NCBI RefSeq assembly: GCF_017498525.1
Contig: NZ_CP071796.1
Span: 2,108,001 to 2,172,000 of the forward strand
Direction: 5' to 3'
DNA: 64,000 nt
DNA from: Ottowia testudinis
Lineage (GTDB): Bacteria; Pseudomonadota; Gammaproteobacteria; Burkholderiales; Burkholderiaceae_C
Made by a program: the position numbers and the translations under genes. Of this stretch, positions 44,949 through 53,804 are shown piece by piece. The notes beneath the pieces were generated by a model. It was not told where the DNA came from. It ran no database searches and saw only the letters and a program-made list of their open reading frames with translations. The first letter of the stretch is position 1, and the number at the start of each line of letters is the position of its first letter.

Positions 44949-45605
44949 GTGCTGCCAGCCCTGTTTCGCCGTCGTCGCCGCGCCAAGCTCACGAACCGCA
45001 TCGTCGAGCTGCAACTGGCGCTTGCAGAAGCGCAACGGGCTCTTCACCATGACGATCTGACGGCACTGCTCAACCGCCGAGGATTCCGACGCGCCTGTGA
45101 TCTGCCCCGTGATTGCCCCCCGTCGGTGATCTCCTGCGCGATGATCGATCTGGATGACTTCAAAGGGATCAACGACACCCATGGCCACGCCGCCGGAGAC
45201 GCGGTATTGCGGTACTTCGCAGCTGCGCTGCGTCAGGGCCTTCGACCCGTCGACACGGTGGCCCGCCTGGGCGGCGATGAGTTCGCGGTCATGCTGGCCG
45301 GGGCGGCCGGCGTGGACACGGAACACATCCTGCTGCGCATCCAGCACACCCTTCGATCCAGCGCTTGCAGAACAATGCCTACCCAGGCGTGGTCGCTGAA
45401 ATTCTCGGCCGGCATCGCTGAGCGAACCGCAGGCGAATCGCTGGCACGGGCACTTGCACGTGCCGATGAGGCCCTGTTGGAGGCCAAGCGCCGCGGCAAG
45501 GGTTGCATCGTCCGCGCGAGCACTTCTCGGGCAGATCAACCAGGCGCGGTTGATTCCGGCTCTGGATCGGCAGAAAACTCGAGCAGGCGCGCCGGAGGGA
45601 GCTGA
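44949..45605 (+). CDS. GGDEF-domain diguanylate cyclase
   Basis: 218 residues from a GTG. A short basic/coiled-coil start (RRRRRAKLTNRIVELQLALA) is followed directly by a GGDEF domain: HDDLTALLNRRGF, DLDDFKGINDTHGHAAGD and LGGDEFAVML (GGDEF at residues 108-112). All catalytic residues are present, so it should make c-di-GMP. No sensor domain or membrane helix is attached. Its 3' end overlaps the convergent XRE gene by 70 bp. Confidence 0.88.
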   Translation: MLPALFRRRRRAKLTNRIVELQLALAEAQRALHHDDLTALLNRRGFRRACDLPRDCPPSVISCAMIDLDDFKGINDTHGHAAGDAVLRYFAAALRQGLRPVDTVARLGGDEFAVMLAGAAGVDTEHILLRIQHTLRSSACRTMPTQAWSLKFSAGIAERTAGESLARALARADEALLEAKRRGKGCIVRASTSRADQPGAVDSGSGSAENSSRRAGGS

Positions 45606-45790
45606 AGGGTCTGCGCAAGGATGCAGATGTTCATCAGTGACAGGTTGCGCACGCCGCGCTCGATTCCGCTCAAGTAGCTGCGCGCCAGACCGCTTTCCAG
45701 GGCGAGACGCTCCTGCGATATGCCTTTGGCGCGTCGCAGCTCGGCGAGATGTCGGCCGAAGCGTTTGAGGGGATCGTAGTCCAGTTCCAT
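45536..45790 (-). CDS. XRE-family helix-turn-helix regulator
   Basis: 84 residues. FGRHLAELRRAKGISQERLA, then LESGLARSYLSGIERGVRNLS is a classical Cro/CI-type helix-turn-helix. It is a single-domain phage/plasmid-style repressor. The ATG at 45790 fits the domain start; the frame extends further upstream without conserved sequence. Read convergently against the GGDEF gene. Confidence 0.88.
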   Translation of the reverse strand: MELDYDPLKRFGRHLAELRRAKGISQERLALESGLARSYLSGIERGVRNLSLMNICILAQTLQLPPARLLEFSADPEPESTAPG

Positions 45791-45907
45791 GGCTTTTTTG
45801 CTCTGACTGGACACTAACGGCGCACGCCCCATGAATCTACGCTTTATAAGATCACGTCCTATGAGTAACATACTCACAAGCCCGCTTGCTTGACCTTGAA
45901 GACAAGA

Positions 45908-46258
45908 ATGAAAGCGCCCGCACCAAACAAACCCTTGTGCTGTCTCGATCCGCAGACGTTCCGAGTCCTCGATGGCCTCAAGAAGACGCCTTTGGGCTCT
46001 CCCGCCAACCGGCTCTGCATCGGCTGCTTCAGAATCGCCTTCCACGATGGCGTCCTGCTCATTGAGAACGGCGCCATGACCCAACTCAGTTCAGCCCTGA
46101 CGCCCGAAGCGCTGCAGATCGTCATCGGCGATCACAAGCTGGTGATCGACATGTGGCAAAGCACGGCCAGCACCGTCATCCTGTCCGCAACCAAGGAGGA
46201 ACTGGCAGCGGCACGGACCTACTTCCAGGAACATGGCTTTGCCATCAGCTTCTCGTGA
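45908..46258 (+). CDS. Hypothetical protein, about 116 residues
   Basis: Starts MKAPAPNKPLCCLDPQTF and continues with a beta-rich region (IGCFRIAFHDGVLLIENG, then ALQIVIGDHKLVIDMW). No family recognised. It is divergent from the XRE regulator, which may control it. Confidence 0.55.
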   Translation: MKAPAPNKPLCCLDPQTFRVLDGLKKTPLGSPANRLCIGCFRIAFHDGVLLIENGAMTQLSSALTPEALQIVIGDHKLVIDMWQSTASTVILSATKEELAAARTYFQEHGFAISFS

Positions 46259-46445
46259 TGCAAGCTGCCCTCCCCTGGGCTGCACACCTGCAGCCGAACA
46301 TATCCACAGTTTCTGTGGACAACCTTGGGGACATTACATCCCGGTGACACCGGGAGGCCCACGGCCACCGAACCAGGCGCGCCCAGTGTCGGTACTGCAC
46401 AAAAAATAGGCAACCTCCGTCTGAACAAGAGCTTGCAGGACAAAC

Positions 46446-47012
46446 TCAGGTGCGACTCAACATGGCTGGCTGAGCCCAAGGCGCAGGATGGAGCGCACGC
46501 CGAGTACGTGGAACCGCCCCGAAGATATCAATCGCCCCATCGCTTTCCAGGCACACCGGACGCAGCAGACCTTTCAGGGTTTTGGCTGCGGCCATGGCGT
46601 AGGGCTTAAGGGGATCCGCCCCATCCCAATCCTCTGGCGAGCGGGGAAGGCGCGATCCCGAATAGGCTGCAGCGGCCACTCCCACCGCCTTCGGAGCATG
46701 GAAGCCGAACACCTCAGTCGCCGTGCCGCTGAGGCGCGGCTCGATGACCAGAAACATATCGGCACAAGGGGTTGCGAGGACGTATCGCGCCAGCCGACCG
46801 GCATCCCACGGCGCGTTCGGAAACCCGAAGCGCCGAAACAGGTAGGCAAACAAGGCGCCGTACTCCAGTTCATCGCCAACCAGCGGGCCGAGCACCGGAT
46901 CGACACCACGCACCACCTGCCCGTGTGGATCGACGCCATCGACTTGGAACCGCAAAGCCTCGTATGTGGCCGCATCGGCTGGCAGCGAAGCGAGTTTCAT
47001 GCGAAAGGACAT
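46446..47012 (-). CDS. Conserved hypothetical protein, 188 residues
   Basis: Starts MSFRMKLASLPADAATYEAL with GGAGG nine bases upstream; contains LEYGALFAYLFRRFGFPNAP and EVFGFHAPKAVGVAAAAYSG. Soluble, no recognised motif. It stands alone between the 45908 gene and the RNase T2 gene. The ~390 bp from 47013 to 47405 hold no further gene that I can see. Confidence 0.6.
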   Translation of the reverse strand: MSFRMKLASLPADAATYEALRFQVDGVDPHGQVVRGVDPVLGPLVGDELEYGALFAYLFRRFGFPNAPWDAGRLARYVLATPCADMFLVIEPRLSGTATEVFGFHAPKAVGVAAAAYSGSRLPRSPEDWDGADPLKPYAMAAAKTLKGLLRPVCLESDGAIDIFGAVPRTRRALHPAPWAQPAMLSRT

Positions 47013-47405
47013 AGGTCGATACCTCCAAGACAATGATCGTCTCGGAACCGACGCATGCAACCCACCCCACTCACCGGAGTGCCCAGGCGTGATCCTCACG
47101 TTCAGCCCCCTGAGCAAGGCTACGAGCCGTCAACGTCCAACGCGAGCGACATTGGATAGTGGATAGCATTCCATGAAATCCGGAAGCGATGTCGGACAGG
47201 TATCCAACTCTTCTGGGTACGTGGTATGGCCCTGAATGAAGTCGTCTGTCTGAGCAGGGCTGCGGCGGAGCGGCTCCAGCGTTTTCGGCGGAACCATGCC
47301 ACTTGGTTGACTCCATGCCACATTCCAGCAGCAAAACGTGGGCTTTGTGCTCGTGCCACCAGGAGTCGTACGCGGCGCGCGCAGCCCCCCCACCGGGAGA
47401 TTCTC

Positions 47406-48182
47406 ATGGCCACCAGTCCACGGTATCGCGCAGGAATACACGCACTGCTCTTCGTGCTGCTGTCAACTTCGCTCGCCCAAGGCTTCGCGCAGGAAGTCTG
47501 CACCTTACCCGCGTCTGTCGAAGCGGCGCCTCCCAAGCCTGTCGACTACGTCAACAAAGATCTTCCAACGGATTACCTGGCACTGGTCCTCTCCTGGTCG
47601 CCAGAGCACTGTGAAGCGCAGCGGAACAAGCCCAAGGATCAGCGAAAGAAGCACGCGTTTCAGTGCTTCTCCGACAATAGGTTCGAATGGGTGGTTCACG
47701 GCCTCTGGCCCCAGAACGGTCAGGCCCGATCCAGCCGAGACCATCCGCGCAACTGCCAGACCGTCGGATCGCTTTCCGTCCCTTTGATCAAGCAGCACCT
47801 CTGCATGGTACCGGGAGAGGATTTAATGCAGAACGAGTGGCAAGCCCACGGCACATGCGGATGGTCTTCACCGGAGCGCTATTTCTCTGACATCCAGAGC
47901 GTCTACATGTCGCTGCGACGCCCCACCATGCGCGAAATGATGACCAGCGGCATCAGCCCCGGCTCCGGGCAACTGGTGGACGTCCAGGCGATCGACGTCA
48001 AGCGAGCGTTTCTGAAACTCAACCCTGCATTGCCGGACGCCAGCCTGCGCGTCAACGTGGCTTCCGGCAACCGGCTCAAGGAACTATGGGTTTGCCTGAC
48101 CAAGGACTTGAAACCCATGTCCTGCCCAGCAGGCGGAACACCGGACACACAGCGAATCCGAATCCGAACGCCCCATCAATAG
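47406..48182 (+). CDS. Secreted ribonuclease T2
   Basis: 258 residues with a signal peptide (GIHALLFVLLSTSLAQGFAQ). Both catalytic segments of RNase T2 are present: HGLWPQNGQ with His98, and EWQAHGTCGW with Glu144 and His148. Several Cys residues would form disulfides in the periplasm. GGGAG precedes the ATG. It degrades RNA non-specifically in the periplasm or outside the cell. The phospholipase-D-type gene follows 22 bp downstream, in one operon. Confidence 0.92.
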   Translation: MATSPRYRAGIHALLFVLLSTSLAQGFAQEVCTLPASVEAAPPKPVDYVNKDLPTDYLALVLSWSPEHCEAQRNKPKDQRKKHAFQCFSDNRFEWVVHGLWPQNGQARSSRDHPRNCQTVGSLSVPLIKQHLCMVPGEDLMQNEWQAHGTCGWSSPERYFSDIQSVYMSLRRPTMREMMTSGISPGSGQLVDVQAIDVKRAFLKLNPALPDASLRVNVASGNRLKELWVCLTKDLKPMSCPAGGTPDTQRIRIRTPHQ

Positions 48183-48204
48183 CCAGCTCGGGAGGAGCAC
48201 GTTC

Positions 48205-49896
48205 ATGCGAGCATCCATCAACGGAGAATACCTGCGCCTGCGTGCCATCGCGGGAACCCATGTCGTCGTCTTGGTCTGGGATTTCGCGAAACCGCCAAAC
48301 CTTGCCGACTTCACCGACGACAACAACCTTCTCGGTTTCGCGATACACCGCAAGAAATGCAACACCTCCGGGCAGATCGAAACCAGCTACTACCTGCGGG
48401 GCATCAAGCGCTTCGAAAGCAAAGACAAAGGGCTGCCCCCGGGAACGCTGGTGCCGACCAGCGAACATCCTGTTCAGAGCTTTCTGTGGGCGGACTACAC
48501 GGCCACGGCCGGCGTGGAATACGAATACGCGGTTAGCCCCGTCTTCGGCGAGCCCAAGAAGCTCCGGCTCGACGAAGCCAAGGGGGTTTCGGTCCGCGTT
48601 CGCTGCGAAACGACCGCAGCACCTCATGGGAAAGGCTCCCGGCATGACATTCACTTCAACCGGGGCGTGATCGGATCCCAGGCATACGCGCGGGAGTTCG
48701 GCAACGTCGAACCCGATCCGGATGCCCCCTCATCCAAGCCGATGAAGTGGCTCTCGCGCGGCCTGTACGAGGCCCTGCTCGCGTTCATCAAGCGCGGCGC
48801 CAAGAAGGGCATGGGATTGCGGGCGGCCTTCTACGAATTTCACTACCTGCCTGTCGCCCAGGCACTGCGCAAGGCCGCGGACAAAGGCGATGTGCAGATC
48901 GTCTATGACGCGGAGAGCAGCTACAAGGCGGAGAACGAAGCCACGATCGAAAAAGCAGGCCTTGGCGACTTTGTCCATCCCCGAACCGTCACGGCGGGCA
49001 TCCGGCACAACAAGTTCATCGTTCTCTTGAATGACGACAAGCCGATCAGCGTGTGGACGGGCTCGACCAACATCTCGGCCGGCGGAATCTTCGGCCACTC
49101 GAACGTCGGCCACGTGGTTCATGACCCGGAAATCGCCCGCCAGTATCTTGCCTACTGGGAGCGCCTCCAGCGCAATCTCACAGCGACCAAGTTGCGCGAG
49201 CCCAATGCCCAGGAAAGCCCGATTCCGCCGCTACCGCTACAGCCTGGCACCTACCCTCTGTTCAGTCCTCGTGAGGCAAAGGAGACGCCACAGGCGCAGA
49301 AGACGCTGCAGTGGTATGCGAACCTGGCCGATGCCGCGGAGCAACTGGTGTGCTTCACCGCCGCGTTCGATATCGCGCCGGAGTTCCAGGCGGTCTTTCA
49401 GAAGCAGAACGACGTGTTGCGCTACATCGTCAAGGACGATCCCCTCAAGAAGACCGAGAACATCGGCACCGACGGCGACGTCATCTTCGCCGCGGGCAGC
49501 TATCTCGAGGAAGAAAGCACTCTGGTGAACGCGCTCAAGGAGCGCGACAACCCGCTCAACAGCAACGACTACATCCACACCAAGTACATGCTGGTCGATC
49601 CGCTGAGCGACACGCCCACCGTCGTGACCGGCTCGGCAAACTTCAGCAGCTCATCCCAGGTCCAGAACGACGAGAACATGCTCGTGATCCGCGGTGACAC
49701 CCGCGTGGCGGACATCTATTTCGGCGAGTTCATGCGCCTGTTCGACCATCACTACGCGCGCTACCTGGCGGCCAAGTACCAGCGCAAGCCCGAGAGCTCC
49801 GGCAACTATCTGAAGGAGCGAGCCGATCAATGGCTGCCTCCACACCTCGACCCGTCGAACTATCGCGCGAAGCGGCGCAGTTACTTTGCGGGCTGA
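48205..49896 (+). CDS. Phospholipase D-superfamily protein
   Basis: 563 residues. An N-terminal ~150-residue part with no known domain, then two PLD half-sites: GIRHNKFIVLLNDDK (His267; the Asp is displaced by one or two positions) with VWTGSTNIS, and the canonical HTKYMLVD (near residue 458) with VVTGSANFSSSS. Members can be nucleases, lipases or transphosphatidylases. No signal peptide. GGAGGAG lies before the ATG. Pairing with an RNase suggests nucleic-acid degradation, which is inference. Confidence 0.85.
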   Translation: MRASINGEYLRLRAIAGTHVVVLVWDFAKPPNLADFTDDNNLLGFAIHRKKCNTSGQIETSYYLRGIKRFESKDKGLPPGTLVPTSEHPVQSFLWADYTATAGVEYEYAVSPVFGEPKKLRLDEAKGVSVRVRCETTAAPHGKGSRHDIHFNRGVIGSQAYAREFGNVEPDPDAPSSKPMKWLSRGLYEALLAFIKRGAKKGMGLRAAFYEFHYLPVAQALRKAADKGDVQIVYDAESSYKAENEATIEKAGLGDFVHPRTVTAGIRHNKFIVLLNDDKPISVWTGSTNISAGGIFGHSNVGHVVHDPEIARQYLAYWERLQRNLTATKLREPNAQESPIPPLPLQPGTYPLFSPREAKETPQAQKTLQWYANLADAAEQLVCFTAAFDIAPEFQAVFQKQNDVLRYIVKDDPLKKTENIGTDGDVIFAAGSYLEEESTLVNALKERDNPLNSNDYIHTKYMLVDPLSDTPTVVTGSANFSSSSQVQNDENMLVIRGDTRVADIYFGEFMRLFDHHYARYLAAKYQRKPESSGNYLKERADQWLPPHLDPSNYRAKRRSYFAG

Positions 49897-49957
49897 CAGG
49901 AGCAGCCCGGGCCAGCCTCCCATCGCCTGAGCCAATCCCGGCACCAAAGAAGCGCAA

Positions 49958-50458
49958 CTACAGCCAACGCGGAACCGATCGCTGGTACTCGATGTACTTG
50001 TCCCCGAACTTCAATGTCATCGCCTCTTCTTCGCTGCGTATGTACCAGAATTGCGCGAGTGCGAAGAACGCAACTGGCCCTGCAAGTGCGGAAGTCGAGC
50101 CCAATACACACGCGACTCCGAAAAGGGAGATAAACATCCCGAGATACATGGGATTCCTGGTTCGACGAAAGAGTCCTTCCATCGTCAGTTCGCCCGGCTC
50201 GCCGAACGTGTTGATGTTTGTCCCGAGACGACGAAAGAGACGAGCATGCCAATTGGCGATTCCGAGACCGGCCATGATCAGCGCGAGCCCAAGCCAGTTG
50301 TATGGCTGTGGCAGCCACACCGCGATGGGGTTCTTCCAATGGAGGACCAACATGCAGACAACGGACACAAGCCAAACAACGGGCGGGAGCAAGAGAGGTT
50401 TCATGATGGCTGCTGATCGAAGAGACCAATCCAGTATCTCCGCTTCGGCGAGTGACAT
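49958..50458 (-). CDS. Isoprenylcysteine methyltransferase (ICMT/PEMT)-type membrane protein
   Basis: 166 residues (148 if the ATG at 50404 is used). Four to five hydrophobic helices; the SAM-binding end has GLFRRTRNPMYLGMFI and EEEAMTLKFGDKYIEYQRSV, the signature of this integral membrane methyltransferase family. Substrate unknown. The start overlaps that of the divergent Crp-type gene, so the two share a regulatory region or one has an internal promoter. Confidence 0.85.
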   Translation of the reverse strand: MSLAEAEILDWSLRSAAIMKPLLLPPVVWLVSVVCMLVLHWKNPIAVWLPQPYNWLGLALIMAGLGIANWHARLFRRLGTNINTFGEPGELTMEGLFRRTRNPMYLGMFISLFGVACVLGSTSALAGPVAFFALAQFWYIRSEEEAMTLKFGDKYIEYQRSVPRWL

Positions 50459-51075
50459 CGATAACCCTGGTTAATGACATGCGCAGAACTCGCTCTTCCA
50501 CAAGCGATGTGTTTCAGCGCCTCGCCGGGTCGGCTCTCCCGGAATGGTCCGTCGTCGAAGGCGCGGCGTGCGAACGGCGACTTCGGCCCGGGGAAGCGTT
50601 ATTCCTTGCTGGCGAGAGAAAGCCGTTCGTCTTCGTCGTCAATGAGGGGATCGTGAAGATGGTTTACGAAACGCCCAACGGTGATTCGTGGGTAAAGGGC
50701 TTTGCGGAGTCCGGCGTTTGCTTCGCAAGCGTCGCCGCGCTCGAAGAGGATGGACTGACAAGTTTCTCCAGTTACGCCGTTGTCGAATCGTGCATTCATC
50801 AAATCGACTATCGTGTGTTACTTCGTCTGGCAGGCCAGCATATTGCTTGGCAGCGTGCCATCGCCAACGCTCTGAAGTTCTACGGACAGCGCAAGGAGCT
50901 GCGGGAAATGGAACTTCTCACGCTCTCACCCGAAGACCGCTACGTACGGTTCATGCACGACAACCCCGAATTGGTCGCCGCCTTGCGACAAAGCGATATT
51001 GCAAGCTACATACGGGTGACACCCGTGGCACTGAGTCGCATCAAGTCAAGGCTCGGCAAGCAAGGCGATCAGTGA
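50452..51075 (+). CDS. Crp/Fnr-family transcriptional regulator
   Basis: 207 residues from GTG 50452, or 198 from ATG 50479. An N-terminal cyclic-nucleotide-like barrel (LRPGEALFLAGERKPFVFVV, then GIVKMVYETPNGDSW) and a C-terminal winged helix (SDIASYIRVTPVALSRIKSRL). The Cys residues of FNR are not arranged for an iron-sulfur cluster. It probably controls the overlapping divergent methyltransferase gene. Confidence 0.85.
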   Translation: MTSITLVNDMRRTRSSTSDVFQRLAGSALPEWSVVEGAACERRLRPGEALFLAGERKPFVFVVNEGIVKMVYETPNGDSWVKGFAESGVCFASVAALEEDGLTSFSSYAVVESCIHQIDYRVLLRLAGQHIAWQRAIANALKFYGQRKELREMELLTLSPEDRYVRFMHDNPELVAALRQSDIASYIRVTPVALSRIKSRLGKQGDQ

Positions 51076-51692
51076 TGTTGTCACTGAAAAAGGACTTCGT
51101 TGCCCAGTCGGCAAGCGGGACCAAGGACACCAGGAGCGCAACAGGCACTTGAAACGCCCCACGCCCCTTGGGCAAGTGTGACCGCCACCTTTCAAGGCGC
51201 AATGCACAAGAGCCGTCATCAGCAGGGAGTTGGGGGTGGCGTGCATTCGAAGGGCTTTACTCGCCCTTGAAGACGATCATTTCCCGGATCACACTGAGTG
51301 TGCTTCCTGCGGACATCGTGTCTGCGCAGCCTTCAACACCGCCCATCGCGGGTGGCTTGAAGTCCAGCTTCGCTGGCGTCGCGGTCGTTACCCGCCCTCT
51401 GGTCGCCAGGTCTTCCTGGTCGGTCCGCCGCTTCGACGGCTGACCCAGTAGCTGGGCTTCATGCCCTGCATCCGGCCCGCCGGATGCGTGTCCTTCGCGC
51501 CGCATCGATGCCGAGCTTTTGCCGCCAGGCAGGAGCGCTGGTCCCCGTGCGCAAGCACGATGGACCACCACCCCGGCGCACCGCAAGGTGCCGCCACCGA
51601 GCCGCTTCGCCCTTTCCGGGCAGAGCACACCCGAACGGGAACACTGTTTCCCGTCCGGGGATGGGTGTTCCCTTTACCCGAAGGAGAACACC
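51076..51692 (+). promoter_or_regulatory. Gene-free region ending in a conserved structured leader
   Basis: No convincing gene from 51076 to 51692. GTCGCGGTCGTTACCCGCC (51368-51386) is a copy of the leader motif shared with 27126, 55926 and 61439. Nearer the gene, CGGGAACACTGTTTCCCG, then GGGGATGGGTGTTCCC match the GGGAACAC/GTGTTCCC pattern of the other leaders, ending in the ribosome site AAGGAG just before 51693. Confidence 0.5.
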
Positions 51693-51869
51693 GTGTTCGC
51701 ATCGATCGCAACCCGATCCGTCGCACGCACCTGCGTGCTGTTGGGCGGTTCCGGCCACAGCCGGCCGCCCACCGTGCAGTCGCGTCCTGTGGCCGCACTG
51801 CTGCGTCCCCAGCCGTCTCCTTCGGGAGCGGCCAGCGGCGCCGTCGAACCGCGCTTTGACAGGAGCTGA
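51693..51869 (+). CDS. Small hypothetical protein, 58 residues
   Basis: GTG start behind AAGGAG; reads VFASIATRSVARTCVLLGG, ends before the ATG of the next gene by two bases. Basic, Ser/Pro/Arg-rich. Supported by the ribosome site, the leader and the coupling, but its composition is not very protein-like. Confidence 0.4.
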   Translation: MFASIATRSVARTCVLLGGSGHSRPPTVQSRPVAALLRPQPSPSGAASGAVEPRFDRS

Positions 51870-51871
51870 GC

Positions 51872-52072
51872 ATGCTCGGCCACTACCGCAAGCGCATTGC
51901 CGCCATGGCGATCCAACTCGCCAAGGATGACCCGCAGCTGGTCAAGGAAGTCATCGCCCGTCTTCGCGAAGCGGGCGACATCGAAGCCGACGATCTCGCC
52001 TACCTGGACAGGATCGCCGACCGCTGGATCAGGATTGCTCAGGAGAATCTGGTGCGGGGCCAACGACGCTGA
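51872..52072 (+). CDS. Small hypothetical protein, 66 residues
   Basis: MLGHYRKRIAAMAIQLAKDD, then LVKEVIARLREAGDIEADDL: a helical, charged protein with good codon use behind AGGAG. No family known. Its end overlaps the convergent gene at 52029-52286. Confidence 0.55.
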   Translation: MLGHYRKRIAAMAIQLAKDDPQLVKEVIARLREAGDIEADDLAYLDRIADRWIRIAQENLVRGQRR

Positions 52073-52286
52073 GTCGCGGGGGTGGCGACACCCCCTTGGC
52101 CTTCACCATTTCCAAGGCGATCTTCTCCAGCAGATCCGGCCGTTCTTCGCCGAGCACGTGGGTCCATCGGGCCAGCGCCGCCTCGACATCGGCCTGCGTT
52201 CGCACGCCGTCGAAATCGATTCCGAGCGATCGGAACTCCTCGATTTCGGCGGCTGTGAACCGGAGTGAATCGCCTGTGCGCAGCAT
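52029..52286 (-). CDS. Small hypothetical protein, 85 residues
   Basis: MLRTGDSLRFTAAEIEEFRS, then GIDFDGVRTQADVEAALARW and ERPDLLEKIALEMVKAKG. A helical acidic protein; no family recognised. Convergent overlap of 44 bp with the preceding gene. Confidence 0.5.
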   Translation of the reverse strand: MLRTGDSLRFTAAEIEEFRSLGIDFDGVRTQADVEAALARWTHVLGEERPDLLEKIALEMVKAKGVSPPPRLSVVGPAPDSPEQS

Positions 52287-52411
52287 GTTCGTCGCTTTCC
52301 TCGACAGGGGTTGTCGACCAGCATAGCCACGCCGCGCAGCCATGCAACCCCGGGGAGATTCAGTCGTCTCCCGGCCGGGGACGGTGCCTCCCTGTTTTCC
52401 GAGGAGAAACC

Positions 52412-52918
52412 ATGTCCCCCAAGAAACGTCCCCGCCCGAAGCGTTCGGGCATCGAAACCGAGGAAGAACGGACCTGGGTCGAGTTCTACCGGCGTGTGCG
52501 CAGCGATTCTGCGCTGGCCGCCGAAGTGCTCGCCCAACTCGAACGTGATGTCGAGATGAAGCACAGCCATCTGGCGCTGTACCTGTCCTGCAAGGAAAGC
52601 TTGCGGCGCGAGAAGGCGCGCCAGGCCCGCCACAAGCGCCTCGGCTTCTTCGTTCGCTGGTTGGCGCACACCCTGTTCGTCATGCCGTGGCAGGCCCTGC
52701 GGGAGTTCGGCAGCGAAGGCCGCGACATCGCGATCGAGATGCTGCCCCATGCCGACGGTTCGTCCCGGCAGACGCCGCGCGCCCTTGCAACGGCCGCCGC
52801 CCTGCCCCCTTCCTCGCCTGGCGTCACGGCGCTACCCCGCCGCAGCCGCAAGGCCCGGCCCGATGCCCCTGCACCCGCAGAGGCAGACGCGGAGAAAGCC
52901 GACCCGGCTTCCTCCTGA
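52412..52918 (+). CDS. Hypothetical protein, 168 residues
   Basis: Very basic start (MSPKKRPRPKRSGIETEEER), helical middle with WVEFYRRVRSDSALAAEVLA, and a Pro/Ala-rich end. GAGGAG precedes the ATG. Its leader (CTCCCGGCCGGGGACGGTGC at 52358-52377) is a variant of the shared leader type. Likely DNA-associated by charge; function unknown. Confidence 0.6.
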   Translation: MSPKKRPRPKRSGIETEEERTWVEFYRRVRSDSALAAEVLAQLERDVEMKHSHLALYLSCKESLRREKARQARHKRLGFFVRWLAHTLFVMPWQALREFGSEGRDIAIEMLPHADGSSRQTPRALATAAALPPSSPGVTALPRRSRKARPDAPAPAEADAEKADPASS

Positions 52919-53109
52919 GCAGCGATGTGCCCACGCGACCTGGCGTCCTCCGACGCCGGTCCGTGCGGCCGCGCGTCACCGCCCCGCGCCCCCCCCGCGG
53001 ATTTCCCCTGTTTCCCGGCCCCGGTTCCCGCCGCGGGCTTTCGCACCCCATCGCTGTACCCCCACGGCGACCTCCACCAATTTCGCTCTCTCGAAAGGAG
53101 CCCACCACT

Positions 53110-53691
53110 ATGAGTACCGCAACCGACATCCTGCGTTCGATCGAACAGCGCGCCGAACGCGCCATTGCCCAGGAGCTGCATCAGATGATTCAGCAGGTGC
53201 TGGGCCTGCGGTCGGCCCTGGTCCTGGACGATCGCGCCCATGCCGATGCCTTGCTGCTCAAGCTCGACCGCCTGATCGACGATCAGGTTGTCCGGCCGAT
53301 CAACGCCAGCACGATGCCGCCCATGCCGCCGCTGCCGGGCCTGGACGAACTGTTGCCGCCCAGCCCCTGCGACTACGAAGTCCGCTTCTTCGACCGCGAC
53401 TACGGCGACCTCGAGGAGGTGACCGTCGTCGAGAGCTTCCCACTGGCCGTCCAGGTCGCCGCCGATCGGCACAAGGCGGATCCGAACGATCTGACCGAAG
53501 CCGGCTGGGCCGATGGCCGGGGCAGGCTCACCGTGCGCTCGCATCACGGCACGGTGCTGCTGCGCATCGAGGCCATCGAGAAACCGATGCCTGTCGTGCA
53601 AGCGCACGTCGCTCGCGCCTGCCAGGCCCTCGAGAACGGGGAGCCGGCGCCTGCCGAGCAGCTCTTCACAGCGCTGCGGCAGGTCGCCTGA
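53110..53691 (+). CDS. Hypothetical protein, 193 residues
   Basis: MSTATDILRSIEQRAERAIA, then a helical region and CDYEVRFFDRDYGDLEEVTV in the second half. AAAGGAG lies eight bases before the ATG. No recognised family; the compact acidic domain suggests a protein-protein role. It is followed at 53805 by the methyltransferase gene, in the same direction. Confidence 0.6.
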   Translation: MSTATDILRSIEQRAERAIAQELHQMIQQVLGLRSALVLDDRAHADALLLKLDRLIDDQVVRPINASTMPPMPPLPGLDELLPPSPCDYEVRFFDRDYGDLEEVTVVESFPLAVQVAADRHKADPNDLTEAGWADGRGRLTVRSHHGTVLLRIEAIEKPMPVVQAHVARACQALENGEPAPAEQLFTALRQVA

Positions 53692-53804
53692 CTACCCGAG
53701 CCGCGGCGCCACTGACCCCGGGACCACCCGGTCTCTTCATCCACCCGACGGGGGAGCCTTCCCCTGCGGGCGAGGGCATCTCACGTCTTCATCAGGAGTT
53801 GAGC

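Noticed and set aside
45536-46258. XRE regulator and the divergent 116-residue protein as a toxin-antitoxin pair
   Set aside because: They are divergent rather than in one operon and the second protein shows no toxin motif.
51230-51451. 73-codon frame with a CxxC motif before the 51693 gene
   Set aside because: It reads through the conserved leader motif, which is noncoding in its other copies, and no ribosome site precedes it.
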